Shown here: positions 15,467-23,204 of the stretch, piece after piece
Layout of the letters: each line of letters begins with the position of its first letter
How positions within the stretch are numbered: the stretch's first letter is position 1
Assembly (NCBI GenBank): GCA_964518725.1
Contig: CAZFKP010000022.1
Location: 1 to 31,742 of the forward strand
Length of the DNA stretch: 31,742 nucleotides
Direction: 5' to 3'
From: JANRKF01 sp964518725
Lineage (GTDB): Bacteria; Pseudomonadota; Alphaproteobacteria; Rickettsiales; SXRF01
Notes under the pieces: model-generated
The model's database searches: none
What the model was told of the DNA's origin: nothing
What the model saw: the letters and a program-made list of their open reading frames with translations, nothing else
Position numbers and translations under genes: made by a program

Positions 15467-16179
15467 GCGGGCAGTCGATTGTCATATTAACCGGAGCCGG
15501 CATCTCCGCTGAATCTGGCTTGCTGACCTTTCGCGACAATGGCGGGCTATGGTGCGGCCACCGGGTCGAAGATGTGGCCACACCGGAAGCGTTTGCGCGC
15601 AATCCGGTGCTGGTGCATGAATTTTATAACCAGCGCCGGGCTCAACTCGCCGAAGTGACGCCGAATCCCGCGCATTTAGCGCTGGCAAGACTTTCCGCCG
15701 AATGGCCGGGCGAGGTGACGCTCATCACCCAGAATGTCGATGATTTGCACGCACGTGCCGGTGGCAGCTATACGCTGATCCAGATGCATGGAAAATTGAA
15801 ACAGGCACGCTGTATCGATAGCGAAAAAGTTATCGAGTGGGATGGCGGCATCACGACCGGCACGCCATGCCCTTGCTGCCATGTGCCGGGCAAGTTGCGT
15901 CCGCATATCGTCTGGTTTGGCGAGATGCCGCTTTACATGGGTGTAATCGGACAGGCGCTGCGCGAATGCGACCTGTTCCTGTCCATCGGAACATCGGGCA
16001 ACGTCTATCCTGCCGCCGGGTTTGCGCAGGAGGTACGCCATATCGGGCGAGCGCATACGGCGGAGCTCAACCTTGAGCCGTCACTTGGCGGGTCGCTTTT
16101 CCATGAGAAGATTTATGGCCGTGCGGGAGATATTGTGCCGGCCTATGTAGAAAGAATTCTTGCCGGTGAAGTAATTTAA
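15463..16179 (+). CDS. cobB: NAD-dependent protein deacylase (class III sirtuin, CobB-like)
   Basis: A 238-residue Sir2 enzyme. NAD-binding GAGISAESGL (11-20) and TFRDNGGLW, the TQNVDDLHARAG segment (89-100) and catalytic H109 in MHGKL are present. Zinc ligands are C117 and the CPCC cluster at 136-139, the same odd spacing as E. coli CobB. Y55 and R58 in FYNQRR are the class III pair that recognises succinyl and malonyl lysines, so desuccinylation or demalonylation is likely besides deacetylation. It ends a six-gene run that begins with cysT. The shared operon with acetyl-CoA-using CimA could be meaningful but is not proof of a link. Confidence 0.93.
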   Translation: MSGQSIVILTGAGISAESGLLTFRDNGGLWCGHRVEDVATPEAFARNPVLVHEFYNQRRAQLAEVTPNPAHLALARLSAEWPGEVTLITQNVDDLHARAGGSYTLIQMHGKLKQARCIDSEKVIEWDGGITTGTPCPCCHVPGKLRPHIVWFGEMPLYMGVIGQALRECDLFLSIGTSGNVYPAAGFAQEVRHIGRAHTAELNLEPSLGGSLFHEKIYGRAGDIVPAYVERILAGEVI

Positions 16180-16278
16180 GTGGCCATGAGTTTCATATAA
16201 AACAGCATCTTAATAGACATCAACGCTGTCACGCAATCGTCATTATACTAAACCGTTCGGATGGGCTAAACTGGTACC

Positions 16279-16716
16279 ATGGCTAAAATCTACGAAAAAC
16301 CGATTGATGTCGAGCGCGAATGGCTGGCGGAGCACGCGAAGAAAACGCATGCCGAAGCCAGGAACGCCAGTGATGGCGCGTGGTCGGGTGCGATGTTTGC
16401 GTTTTTCTCCGATGCGATGCATGAGCGGAGCTTTCTCCGTGCCGAGAGGCTTAACCAGACGGCTTCTCCCTTTATGCAGGGTGTTTATAAAGTCGGCATG
16501 TGGGTTGGGATTGTCACCGGACTGATGTCGTTTGTCACCTGGCTAAGCAAGCGCAACGAGGCGTCGCGCACCGAAACGAAACTGCAGATGCTGGGGCCGG
16601 AGGAAGTCAAGTTGCCGGGTGGCATGCATAGTGTGGAGATGGCCCCTGTTGTTGATGGCAAGCATTGCGAGCGGCTGCAGCAGGAAGTTGCCGGCGGCCA
16701 TATTCGGTCGATCTAG
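16279..16716 (+). CDS. Unknown single-pass membrane protein with MAKIYE N-terminus (paralogue 1)
   Basis: A 145-residue protein of no family that I recognise. The N-terminus MAKIYEKPIDVEREWLAE matches the next gene (MAKIYE, then DV, then RE at the same positions). A charged helical region (12-60) is followed by one hydrophobic helix (about 71-89, KVGMWVGIVTGLMSFVTWL) and a polar tail with one cysteine (KHCERLQ). The 99-base gap upstream holds a TATACT -10-like box at 16244-16249 without a good -35. No Shine-Dalgarno is clear. It could be a small inner-membrane protein working with its neighbour. The next gene is oxidase assembly gene ctaB after paralogue 2. Confidence 0.75.
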   Translation: MAKIYEKPIDVEREWLAEHAKKTHAEARNASDGAWSGAMFAFFSDAMHERSFLRAERLNQTASPFMQGVYKVGMWVGIVTGLMSFVTWLSKRNEASRTETKLQMLGPEEVKLPGGMHSVEMAPVVDGKHCERLQQEVAGGHIRSI

Positions 16717-16725
16717 GGCGCGCGC

Positions 16726-17172
16726 ATGGCAAAAATTTACGAAACCAAAGACGATGTCAGCCGCGAAGCGGCATCGGAAAAAATACGCACTTCCGGCCTG
16801 CTGTTCCAGCTTTCTGCGCTGGTGACCGGTCTTGGTATCGGTTCGTTGATTTACACCTGGCGGGTCAGTCCGTTGCGTACATTGCCGGCGGGTACGGATG
16901 GGTTTTTCGCACGCACATGGAAAACCCTTACCCACAGTCCCGATGCGAGCAATAACGCAGCAAGCGCTGCCATCGAGGTGGTGGCGGGGATGCTTGGCAT
17001 GGGGTATACTTTCAAAAAAGGCATGGAAGGGCAAGCCGTGCGCGATGAATTGGGCCATGAGCACATCATTGGCCCATGCTGTGCAGAAAAATACATCCAC
17101 AGTAAGAACGGCCATGCGGATCGTATTGCACAACAACAAACCACTACCCAAACGGCGGCAAGGGAGCTATAG
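16726..17172 (+). CDS. Unknown membrane protein with MAKIYE N-terminus (paralogue 2)
   Basis: A 148-residue protein, unrecognised, sharing its opening (MAKIYETKDDVSRE) with the gene just upstream but little after it. A first hydrophobic segment lies at about 24-44 (GLLFQLSALVTGLGIGSLIYT) and a second, Ala/Gly-rich one at about 77-95. The tail has CC, several His and Gln/Thr runs (GPCCAEKYIHSKNGH). The gap to the first paralogue is 9 bases, so they are probably co-transcribed. The identical start signature suggests a shared targeting or partner-binding element, or a duplicated 5' end. Confidence 0.75.
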   Translation: MAKIYETKDDVSREAASEKIRTSGLLFQLSALVTGLGIGSLIYTWRVSPLRTLPAGTDGFFARTWKTLTHSPDASNNAASAAIEVVAGMLGMGYTFKKGMEGQAVRDELGHEHIIGPCCAEKYIHSKNGHADRIAQQQTTTQTAAREL

Positions 17173-17210
17173 CTTCTGTCTCTTAGTGATTTCGATGAGT
17201 GACAGGAACA

Positions 17211-18113
17211 ATGACCGGCACCACCTATTCCCCCACATGTGATAGCGTACCATCCTCGGTGCGCGATTACGTGACGTTGCTGAAACCTGGCGTGATGACG
17301 CTGGTGGTGTTTACCGGCCTTGCCGGAATGATGGTGGCGCCTGGACATCTCAATATTTTGCAGCAGGTGATGACGCTGTTTTGCATTTCGCTTGGCTCCG
17401 GTGCGGGGGCGGCGATGAATATGTGGTATGACCGGGACATTGATGCGATCATGGCGCGCACGGCGGCGCGCCCGGTGCCGATGGGGCGCGTATCGGCGGA
17501 TGATGCGCTGATATTCGGCCTGTTCCTCGCGGCCTTTTCGGTGATGTTGATGGGCATGGCGCTCAACTGGGTGGCGGCAGCAATTCTTGCCTTTGCCATT
17601 TTCTTTTATGTGGCGGTTTATACCATGTGGCTCAAACGCTCGACGCCGCAAAATATCGTGATTGGCGGTGCGGCAGGTGCGTTTCCGCCGATGATTGGCT
17701 GGGCGGCGGTCACGGGCGATGTTTCGCTCACCTCGGTGCTGTTGTTTGCCATTATTTTCCTGTGGACGCCGCCGCATTTCTGGGCGCTCGCGCTTTATCG
17801 CGCCGGCGATTACGCCAAGGCTGGTGTGCCGATGATGCCGGTGGTGGCCGGACATCCGCAGACAAAACGCCAAATGCTGTATTACACGCTGGCGCTGGTG
17901 GCGACAACGTTGGCGCTGCCGGTACTTGGACTGGCGGGCATGATGTATGGCGTGGCAGCTTTTGTTCTGGGCGCGATGTTCCTGTGGCATGTCGTGCATG
18001 TATTGCGCCATGACGGCGATCGCTGGCCGAAAAAAACATTCGGATTCTCGATTCTTTATCTCTTTATTTTATTTACGGCCTTGATGATTGATGCTGGCTT
18101 GCGTAGTATGTAG
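17211..18113 (+). CDS. ctaB: Protoheme IX farnesyltransferase (heme O synthase) CtaB
   Basis: A 300-residue UbiA-family prenyltransferase that attaches a farnesyl group to heme B to give heme O for terminal oxidases. The first Asp-rich motif is N70-MWYD-RDID78 followed by MARTAARPVP. The second conserved loop is YRAGDYAKAGVPMMP, and TPPHFWALA precedes it. About nine transmembrane helices are visible. A GTG four codons upstream (17199) is possible, but AGGA lies just before the ATG at 17211, so that ATG is preferred. It heads the oxidase block with ctaG and ctaE; ctaC and ctaD are not in this window. Confidence 0.95.
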   Translation: MTGTTYSPTCDSVPSSVRDYVTLLKPGVMTLVVFTGLAGMMVAPGHLNILQQVMTLFCISLGSGAGAAMNMWYDRDIDAIMARTAARPVPMGRVSADDALIFGLFLAAFSVMLMGMALNWVAAAILAFAIFFYVAVYTMWLKRSTPQNIVIGGAAGAFPPMIGWAAVTGDVSLTSVLLFAIIFLWTPPHFWALALYRAGDYAKAGVPMMPVVAGHPQTKRQMLYYTLALVATTLALPVLGLAGMMYGVAAFVLGAMFLWHVVHVLRHDGDRWPKKTFGFSILYLFILFTALMIDAGLRSM

Positions 18114-18140
18114 TCCACGCGATTGAATAAAGGTTCGGTT

Positions 18141-18311
18141 ATGCAAAAACTATCGCCTGAGAATGTCCAGATTTTGGCCGATTTATCGGAGCGCACCGTC
18201 TATCTGATGGGCGGAAGTTTTGTGCTTGGCAGCCTGTTCACGCTGTTCTTGCTGCTGGTGCTCGATTTTGTCCGCCATCTGCAAGCGGAGAAAGAATCCG
18301 ACCAGGAATAA
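18141..18311 (+). CDS. Small single-pass membrane protein in the cytochrome oxidase cluster
   Basis: A 56-residue protein starting MQKLSPENVQ, with one hydrophobic helix (about 22-44, VYLMGGSFVLGSLFTLFLLLVLD) and a charged tail (HLQAEKESDQE). AAAGG lies 7 bases ahead of the ATG, supporting this start over an in-frame TTG at 18123. It sits between ctaB and another tiny membrane ORF, inside an assembly operon, so a role as a small oxidase-associated subunit or assembly aid is plausible. I do not recognise the family. Confidence 0.65.
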   Translation: MQKLSPENVQILADLSERTVYLMGGSFVLGSLFTLFLLLVLDFVRHLQAEKESDQE

Positions 18312-18312
18312 T

Positions 18313-18438
18313 ATGCCCCCGAGCGACCAGCATAAAAACCAGAAACAGAAAAATATTGCCGTGTTCATCATCCTTGTGGGGCTGATTGCGCTGATCTATG
18401 CCATCACGCTGATGCGGATGGGGTTTTCGTTCACATGA
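18313..18438 (+). CDS. CoxF-like small membrane protein
   Basis: A 41-residue protein with a charged, Lys/Gln-rich N-terminus (MPPSDQHKNQKQKN) and one helix ending in a Thr-x-x-Arg-Met pattern (IAVFIILVGLIALIYAITL, then MRMGF). Many alphaproteobacteria carry such a CoxF protein of 40-60 residues immediately before ctaG, with a similar 'Y..T..RM' ending. AGGA is 6 bases upstream of the ATG. Its last codons overlap the ctaG start (ATGA). It is too short for most gene callers. Function is unknown beyond its place in the aa3-oxidase operon. Confidence 0.7.
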   Translation: MPPSDQHKNQKQKNIAVFIILVGLIALIYAITLMRMGFSFT

Positions 18439-18953
18439 CACCGAATACTCGACTGGCGGTGAATGCGTTGGCATTGGCGGTGGCGATGTTGTGCCTGAGC
18501 TATGCCTCGGTGCCGCTTTACCGTCTGTTCTGCCAGGTGACCGGTTTTGGTGGCACCACGCAGGAGGGGTTGGTGGCTCCAGGCGCGGTGGGTGACCGTG
18601 AGATCACCATTTTGTTTAATGCTGACACCACCACCGGCCTGAACTGGCGGTTTTCACCCGGTGAGCGGCAGATCAAGGTCAAGGTCGGCGAAAATGGCCT
18701 TACCCATTATGTGGCAGAAAATAATGATGATGTGCCGGTGACTGGGCGGGCAGTCTATAATGTTGTGCCGCATGGGGCGGGGCAGTATTTTGTGAAGATC
18801 GCCTGTTTCTGCTTTACCAACCAAACCCTGAAGCCCCACCAGAAGGTGGATATGCCCGTCTCGTTTTATGTCGATCCGGCCATGCTCGATGACCCGGAGA
18901 TGAAGGATATCCAGACGATTACCCTGTCCTACACATTTTTTCCCGAGTCATAG
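18435..18953 (+). CDS. ctaG: Cytochrome c oxidase copper chaperone CtaG (Cox11)
   Basis: A 172-residue protein that delivers copper to the CuB site of the oxidase. An N-terminal membrane anchor (about 8-28) is followed by YRLFCQVTGFGGT (C33), and a periplasmic beta domain ends with the copper-binding CFCF motif (C124 and C126, IACFCFTNQTLKP) and DMPVSFYVDP. The usual sequence after CFCF is xEQxLxPxE; here Asn replaces Glu, a small variation. It overlaps the CoxF-like ORF. Two strong hairpins separate it from ctaE. Confidence 0.95.
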   Translation: MTPNTRLAVNALALAVAMLCLSYASVPLYRLFCQVTGFGGTTQEGLVAPGAVGDREITILFNADTTTGLNWRFSPGERQIKVKVGENGLTHYVAENNDDVPVTGRAVYNVVPHGAGQYFVKIACFCFTNQTLKPHQKVDMPVSFYVDPAMLDDPEMKDIQTITLSYTFFPES

Positions 18954-18985
18954 GTGTAAATCCTTGTCACGCTGCCTTCGGCGCG

Positions 18986-19041
18986 GCAAATCGCCCTCTC
19001 AAGGCGATTTGCATAGCGGCTAATTTTTCGTTAGCCGCTAT
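18986..19041 (+). repeat. Two adjacent perfect hairpins in the ctaG-ctaE gap
   Basis: GCAAATCGCC (18986-18995) pairs with GGCGATTTGC (19003-19012) over a 7-base loop, a perfect 10-bp stem. Immediately after, ATAGCGGCTAA (19013-19023) pairs with TTAGCCGCTAT (19031-19041) over TTTTTCG, a perfect 11-bp stem. No T-run follows either stem, so they are not classic terminators. GCGCGGCAAAT (18981-18991) also pairs, with one mismatch, with ATTTGCGGCGC (19057-19067), giving a possible alternative fold. They could be an mRNA stability or attenuation element, or a dispersed palindromic repeat. Confidence 0.8.
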
Positions 19042-19130
19042 AAATCCAGCCTTGCAATTTGCGGCGCATTATCTATTTCTTTACCAACGCATTTTACAGT
19101 GCGGTAACATTCATCACAGCAGAGCTCGCT

Positions 19131-20066
19131 ATGTCGCATCACTCCCATCCCTACCACCTCGTCAACCCAAGCCCGTGGCCGTTTGTTGGTGCAGCGTCGC
19201 TGTTGATACTGACTTTTGGCGGCGCGGCCTTTATGCACCAGCATAGCTGGGGTGTTGTCCTGCTGCTCGTGGGGCTTGCCGGCGTGCTGTACACGATGTT
19301 CGGCTGGTGGCGCGACGTGGTGAAAGAGGGGCGCGTTGATAAGGCGCACACCAGGGAAGTGAGCACCGGGCTGCGGATCGGCATGGCGCTGTTTATCGTG
19401 TCGGAGATTTTATTCTTTGCGGCGTTTTTCTGGGCGTTTTTTAACGCCAGCCTTTTGCCGAAGCTGCCGCTGGAGGAGACCTGGGCGATTGCCGATGGCG
19501 TGTGGCCGCCAAAGGGGATCACGCCGTTTGACCCGATGGAGCTGCCGTTTTTAAACACGCTCATCCTGCTGCTTTCCGGCACGACCGTGACCTGGGCGCA
19601 CTATGAAATCCTCCATAATCGCCAGAAGCAGGCCGTTGCCGCTCTTAGCTGGACGGTGGTGCTCGGCATCCTCTTCACCGCCTGCCAGGCCTATGAATAT
19701 TCGCATGCAGCGTTTGGTTTCAAAGACGGGATTTATGCGTCCACCTTCTTCATGGCAACCGGGTTCCACGGGTTCCACGTGCTGGTGGGAACGATTTTTC
19801 TGGCGGTTTGCCTCATCCGCGCCAAGAACGGGCATTTTACTCCAACCCAGCATCTGGGGTTTGAATTCGCCGCCTGGTACTGGCATTTTGTCGATGTGGT
19901 GTGGTTGTTCCTGTTTGTCTGTGTCTATGGCGGCCTCGCCAACAAGATGATGCCGATCATGCCGGCCTTCCTGCTTGGGATGCTCGGGATGTTGACGCTC
20001 GCGACTGTGTATGTTGCATGGGCGATGGTCAAACGCGGGGCGTTTACCGCTGCCAGCCATCATTGA
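19131..20066 (+). CDS. ctaE: Cytochrome c oxidase subunit III CtaE, with extra C-terminal helix
   Basis: A 311-residue membrane subunit of the aa3-type oxidase. The start MSHHSHPYHLVNPSPWPF is standard for bacterial subunit III. The conserved SEILFFAAFFWAFF, TVTWAHYEI, ATGFHGFHVLVGT and AWYWHFVDVVWLFLFVCVYG segments are all present. Bacterial subunit III usually ends soon after the last of these; here about 45 further residues add one more hydrophobic helix (PAFLLGMLGMLTLATVYVAW). The frame is open upstream to 19059, but those codons lie in the hairpin/leader region and lack homology. Its stop shares one base with the next start (TGATG). Confidence 0.95.
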   Translation: MSHHSHPYHLVNPSPWPFVGAASLLILTFGGAAFMHQHSWGVVLLLVGLAGVLYTMFGWWRDVVKEGRVDKAHTREVSTGLRIGMALFIVSEILFFAAFFWAFFNASLLPKLPLEETWAIADGVWPPKGITPFDPMELPFLNTLILLLSGTTVTWAHYEILHNRQKQAVAALSWTVVLGILFTACQAYEYSHAAFGFKDGIYASTFFMATGFHGFHVLVGTIFLAVCLIRAKNGHFTPTQHLGFEFAAWYWHFVDVVWLFLFVCVYGGLANKMMPIMPAFLLGMLGMLTLATVYVAWAMVKRGAFTAASHH

Positions 20067-20422
20067 TGCCTTCGTCGCGCCCGAGCCTTGAGCGCGTTAC
20101 TTTTCTTGGGTGCTGCCCCGCCTGTGGCGAGGGGCGGATTTTTGAATCCTTGCTTGGGATGGCCGAGCGCTGCCCGGTCTGTGCTCTGCACATTGCCGCA
20201 CGCGAGCAGGGGGATGGACCGGCTTTCTTCGGTATTGTGATTGTGGGCGCGCTTGCGACTGTTGGCGCGGCCGTGCTGGAAATCCTCTACAGCCCGCCCT
20301 ATTGGCTACAGGCGGTAATCTGGCCGCTGTTCATCATCATCGGCTCGCTGCTTGTGCTGCGCTTTGCCAAAGCCTGCTTGCTTGGCATCCAATACGGCGC
20401 AAATCCAGCGGATTTCCAATAA
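20066..20422 (+). CDS. DUF983 zinc-ribbon membrane protein
   Basis: A 118-residue protein of the DUF983 family, frequently found next to ctaE in alphaproteobacteria. The N-terminal zinc ribbon has two CxxC pairs (CPAC near 18-21 and CPVC near 37-40). Two hydrophobic helices follow (about 54-74 and 80-100). Its start is inside the ctaE stop (TGATG), implying re-initiation coupling. The molecular role is unknown; the position suggests oxidase assembly or regulation. Confidence 0.88.
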   Translation: MPSSRPSLERVTFLGCCPACGEGRIFESLLGMAERCPVCALHIAAREQGDGPAFFGIVIVGALATVGAAVLEILYSPPYWLQAVIWPLFIIIGSLLVLRFAKACLLGIQYGANPADFQ

Positions 20423-20426
20423 TACT

Positions 20427-20455
20427 TTGACGCCGGGGTAGAAAACCCCTAGCTA
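20427..20455 (+). promoter_or_regulatory. Candidate promoter for the ABC-F gene, possibly leaderless
   Basis: TTGACG (20427-20432) is followed after 16 bases by CTAGCT (20449-20454), resembling alphaproteobacterial housekeeping promoters. The predicted start of transcription would fall at about the ATG at 20463, and no Shine-Dalgarno precedes that ATG, so the mRNA may be leaderless. A 5-bp hairpin GGGGT-AGAAA-ACCCC lies between the two boxes. Confidence 0.35.
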
Positions 20456-20462
20456 GTGCCCC

Positions 20463-22295
20463 ATGCTGTTTATCAATAACCTGACCTACCGTATCGCCGG
20501 GCGCACGCTGCTCGACCAGACTTCCTTGAGCATCCCCGCCGGGCACCGCGTCGGGTTGGTCGGGCCGAACGGCACCGGCAAATCAACGCTGTTCAAACTC
20601 ATCAATGGCGAGCTGGCGAATGATGGTGGCGACATCACCATGATCAAGGGGGCAAGCCTCGGCTGGGTACGCCAGGACGTCCGCGACGAGACCATGTCAC
20701 TGATTGACATCGTGCTTGATGCCGACACCGAACGCAATGAATTGCTTGCCGAAGCCGACCACACGACCGACCCCGACCGTATCGGCTATATCTACGAGCG
20801 TTTAAACGAAATCGATGCCTACGGCGCACCGTCGCGGGCGGCGGCGATCCTTGCCGGGCTTGGCTTCAACGACGAAGCGCAGCAGCAGCCTATTTCCGAT
20901 TTCTCTGGCGGGTGGCGCGCGCGCGTGGCGCTCGCTGCGGCGCTCTTTCGCCAGCCGAATTTATTACTGCTTGATGAACCAACCAACCACCTCGATTTCG
21001 AGGCGATGGTGTGGCTGGAAAATTTCCTGATGAAATATAAAGAGACCCTCATCATCATCAGCCACGACCGCGACATACTGAACAAGACAGTGACCCAAAT
21101 CGTGCATCTCGAAAACCAGAAGCTCACGCTCTATACCGGCAATTACGACCAGTTTGAGCGCAAGCGTGCCGAGCGGATGATGGGGCAGCAGGCGCTGCAC
21201 GAAAAACAAATGGCGCAGAAGGCGCATATGATGAAATTTGTCGAGCGCTTCGGTGCGACGGCGAGCAAAGCTCGGCAGGCACAATCGCGCCTGAAAATGA
21301 TTGCCAAGATGGATATTGTCGATGCGGTGATGGCCGAGCGCGTGACGGCGTTTTCTTTCCCCGAACCGGAAGAGCTCAAGTCGCCGCTGATTACGCTCGA
21401 AGAGGTGGCGGCGGGGTACAGCCCTTCCAAACCGGTGTTGAAGAAACTAAGCCTGCGGATCGACCAAGACGACCGGATTGCGCTTCTCGGCGCGAACGGC
21501 AACGGTAAATCGACCCTGGTGAAGCTGCTTTCCGGCAAGCTACCGCCGATGGCCGGCGAAATCCATAAATCGGGGAAATTGCGGGTGGGGTATTTCGCCC
21601 AGTTCCAGACCGATGAATTGGATGTCACACAAACGCCGTATGAAATTATGCGCGCCGCGATGAAGGGGGTGGCAGAAGCAAAAATACGTGCGAGCCTCGG
21701 CAAATTCGGTTTCGATAAATTCAAGGCCGATACAAATGTGGGAGAACTTTCCGGCGGCGAAAAAGCTCGGCTACTCTTTTGCCTGATGAGTTTTGATGCT
21801 CCCCATATCATGCTGCTTGATGAGCCGACCAACCATCTGGATATCGATGCGCGTGAGGCGTTGATGCAGGCGCTCAACAACTATAACGGCGCGGTGATCT
21901 TGGTGAGCCACGATCCGCATCTGGTGGAATGTGTTGCCGACCGCTTGTGGCTGGTTGCGGATGGCGGCTGCAAGCCGTATGACGGCGATCTCGACGATTA
22001 TCGCCAGTTGGTGGTGCAGCAGCGCAAACGCGAGCGCGAGCAGGAAAAAAAGAAACAGAAACAAGCCGGTGGTGCCATCGATACCGACAAGCTTGAAAAA
22101 GAAGCCAAGAAAATCGAGCAGAAAATTGTTGAATTAAACACGTATAAGCATACGCTGGAAAACGATATTGCTAATGTGTGTGCTGGAGGTGATACCAAAT
22201 CACTTAAAGACCTGAACACCACCCATGCACAAGTGGAAAAACAGCTTACCGCTGCCGAAGCCGAGCTGGAGGCATTAATCGCAAAACTCTGTTGA
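20463..22295 (+). CDS. ABC-F family ATPase (Uup/EttA-like translation factor)
   Basis: A 610-residue protein with two ATPase domains and no membrane segments. Domain 1 has Walker A GPNGTGKST (34-42), a signature FSGGWRARVALA, and Walker B LLLLDEPTNHLDF. The linker (about 235-300) is the basic, helical element that reaches the ribosomal P-site tRNA in ABC-F proteins. Domain 2 has GANGNGKST (about 342-350), LSGGEKARL and MLLDEPTNHLDI. The C-terminal 90 residues are Lys/Glu-rich and likely coiled coil (Uup-like). ABC-F proteins act on stalled ribosomes; which subgroup this is cannot be decided by eye. The lipoprotein hydrolase gene follows after 10 bases. Confidence 0.93.
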   Translation: MLFINNLTYRIAGRTLLDQTSLSIPAGHRVGLVGPNGTGKSTLFKLINGELANDGGDITMIKGASLGWVRQDVRDETMSLIDIVLDADTERNELLAEADHTTDPDRIGYIYERLNEIDAYGAPSRAAAILAGLGFNDEAQQQPISDFSGGWRARVALAAALFRQPNLLLLDEPTNHLDFEAMVWLENFLMKYKETLIIISHDRDILNKTVTQIVHLENQKLTLYTGNYDQFERKRAERMMGQQALHEKQMAQKAHMMKFVERFGATASKARQAQSRLKMIAKMDIVDAVMAERVTAFSFPEPEELKSPLITLEEVAAGYSPSKPVLKKLSLRIDQDDRIALLGANGNGKSTLVKLLSGKLPPMAGEIHKSGKLRVGYFAQFQTDELDVTQTPYEIMRAAMKGVAEAKIRASLGKFGFDKFKADTNVGELSGGEKARLLFCLMSFDAPHIMLLDEPTNHLDIDAREALMQALNNYNGAVILVSHDPHLVECVADRLWLVADGGCKPYDGDLDDYRQLVVQQRKREREQEKKKQKQAGGAIDTDKLEKEAKKIEQKIVELNTYKHTLENDIANVCAGGDTKSLKDLNTTHAQVEKQLTAAEAELEALIAKLC

Positions 22296-22305
22296 TGAGG
22301 GGGCT

Positions 22306-23166
22306 ATGACCAACCGTGCCGCAGGATTTATTATGCTTGCGCTTCTGCTTTCCGGGTGCACCGATGTCGGGCTTGCTACCGCCAACCTGATGGCGCGTGC
22401 CGCTGGGCAAGAAAAAACTTCGGATGTTGCTTATGGGAGCAGATCCCACCAGAAACTCGATATTTATGCCCCCACCGAACCCGGCGCGGCACGGCCGGTG
22501 ATTGTCTTTTTCTATGGCGGCAGCTGGAAAAGTGGCAGCAAGGATATTTACCGGTTTGCCGCAGAACCGTTCACCTCGCGTGGCTATGTGGTGGTGATTC
22601 CTGACTATGCGAAATACCCGGACTATCGTTACCCGACGTTTGCTGAAGATGGTGCGCTCGCGGTAACGTGGGTACAGCAGCACATTGCTGATTATGGCGG
22701 TGATCCGAAGAAGCTGTTTATCACCGGCCATTCTGCCGGGGCGCATCTTGGGGCATTGCTTGTCACCGATGCACATTATCTGAAACAGGCAGGCGGTTCG
22801 CGCCGCGGTATTCTCGGGTTTGCCGGGTTGGCGGGGCCGTACGATTTTGTGCCGGATGATCCCGATATCGTCGCGGTGTTCTCGCCGGTCGGCGATGATT
22901 TAGACCAGGCGATGCCCGCTGCCCATATTGATGGAAAACAACCGCCGATGCTCTTACTGCACGGCCTTGCCGACGATGTGGTCGCCATGCGGAACATTCA
23001 CGGTATGCAGCGGCAAGTGACAAAGCACGGCGGCAAGCTCGTCGTCACAACGTATGAAGGGGTTGGCCACATCGGTATTCTTGCGGCGCTTTCAAAACCG
23101 TTGCGTTTTAAAGCGCCGGCGGTGGACGATATGACCGCATTCTTCGCCGAGAACCTTGGCAAATAA
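22306..23166 (+). CDS. Lipoprotein alpha/beta hydrolase (esterase/lipase-like)
   Basis: A 286-residue protein with a lipoprotein signal (LLLSGC, Cys18), so it is probably tethered in the envelope. The alpha/beta-hydrolase parts are in order: oxyanion strand VIVFFYGGSW, a cap-free PDYAKYPDYRYP loop, nucleophile GHSAG with S143, an acid in GLADD (D223 or D224), and H255 in GVGHIG. The family is the carboxylesterase/kynurenine-formamidase-like group; the substrate is unknown. AGGGGG precedes the ATG. It may be co-transcribed with the ABC-F gene (10-base gap) and the phosphatase gene after it (38-base gap). Confidence 0.88.
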   Translation: MTNRAAGFIMLALLLSGCTDVGLATANLMARAAGQEKTSDVAYGSRSHQKLDIYAPTEPGAARPVIVFFYGGSWKSGSKDIYRFAAEPFTSRGYVVVIPDYAKYPDYRYPTFAEDGALAVTWVQQHIADYGGDPKKLFITGHSAGAHLGALLVTDAHYLKQAGGSRRGILGFAGLAGPYDFVPDDPDIVAVFSPVGDDLDQAMPAAHIDGKQPPMLLLHGLADDVVAMRNIHGMQRQVTKHGGKLVVTTYEGVGHIGILAALSKPLRFKAPAVDDMTAFFAENLGK

Positions 23167-23204
23167 CGTGGACTTCCCGGCCAATATGGTCTAGGAATAA
23201 CGCC

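Noticed and set aside
19059..19130. An upstream start for ctaE
   Set aside because: The extra codons fall in the structured leader and have no resemblance to subunit III; the ATG at 19131 begins the conserved MSHHSHPYHL.
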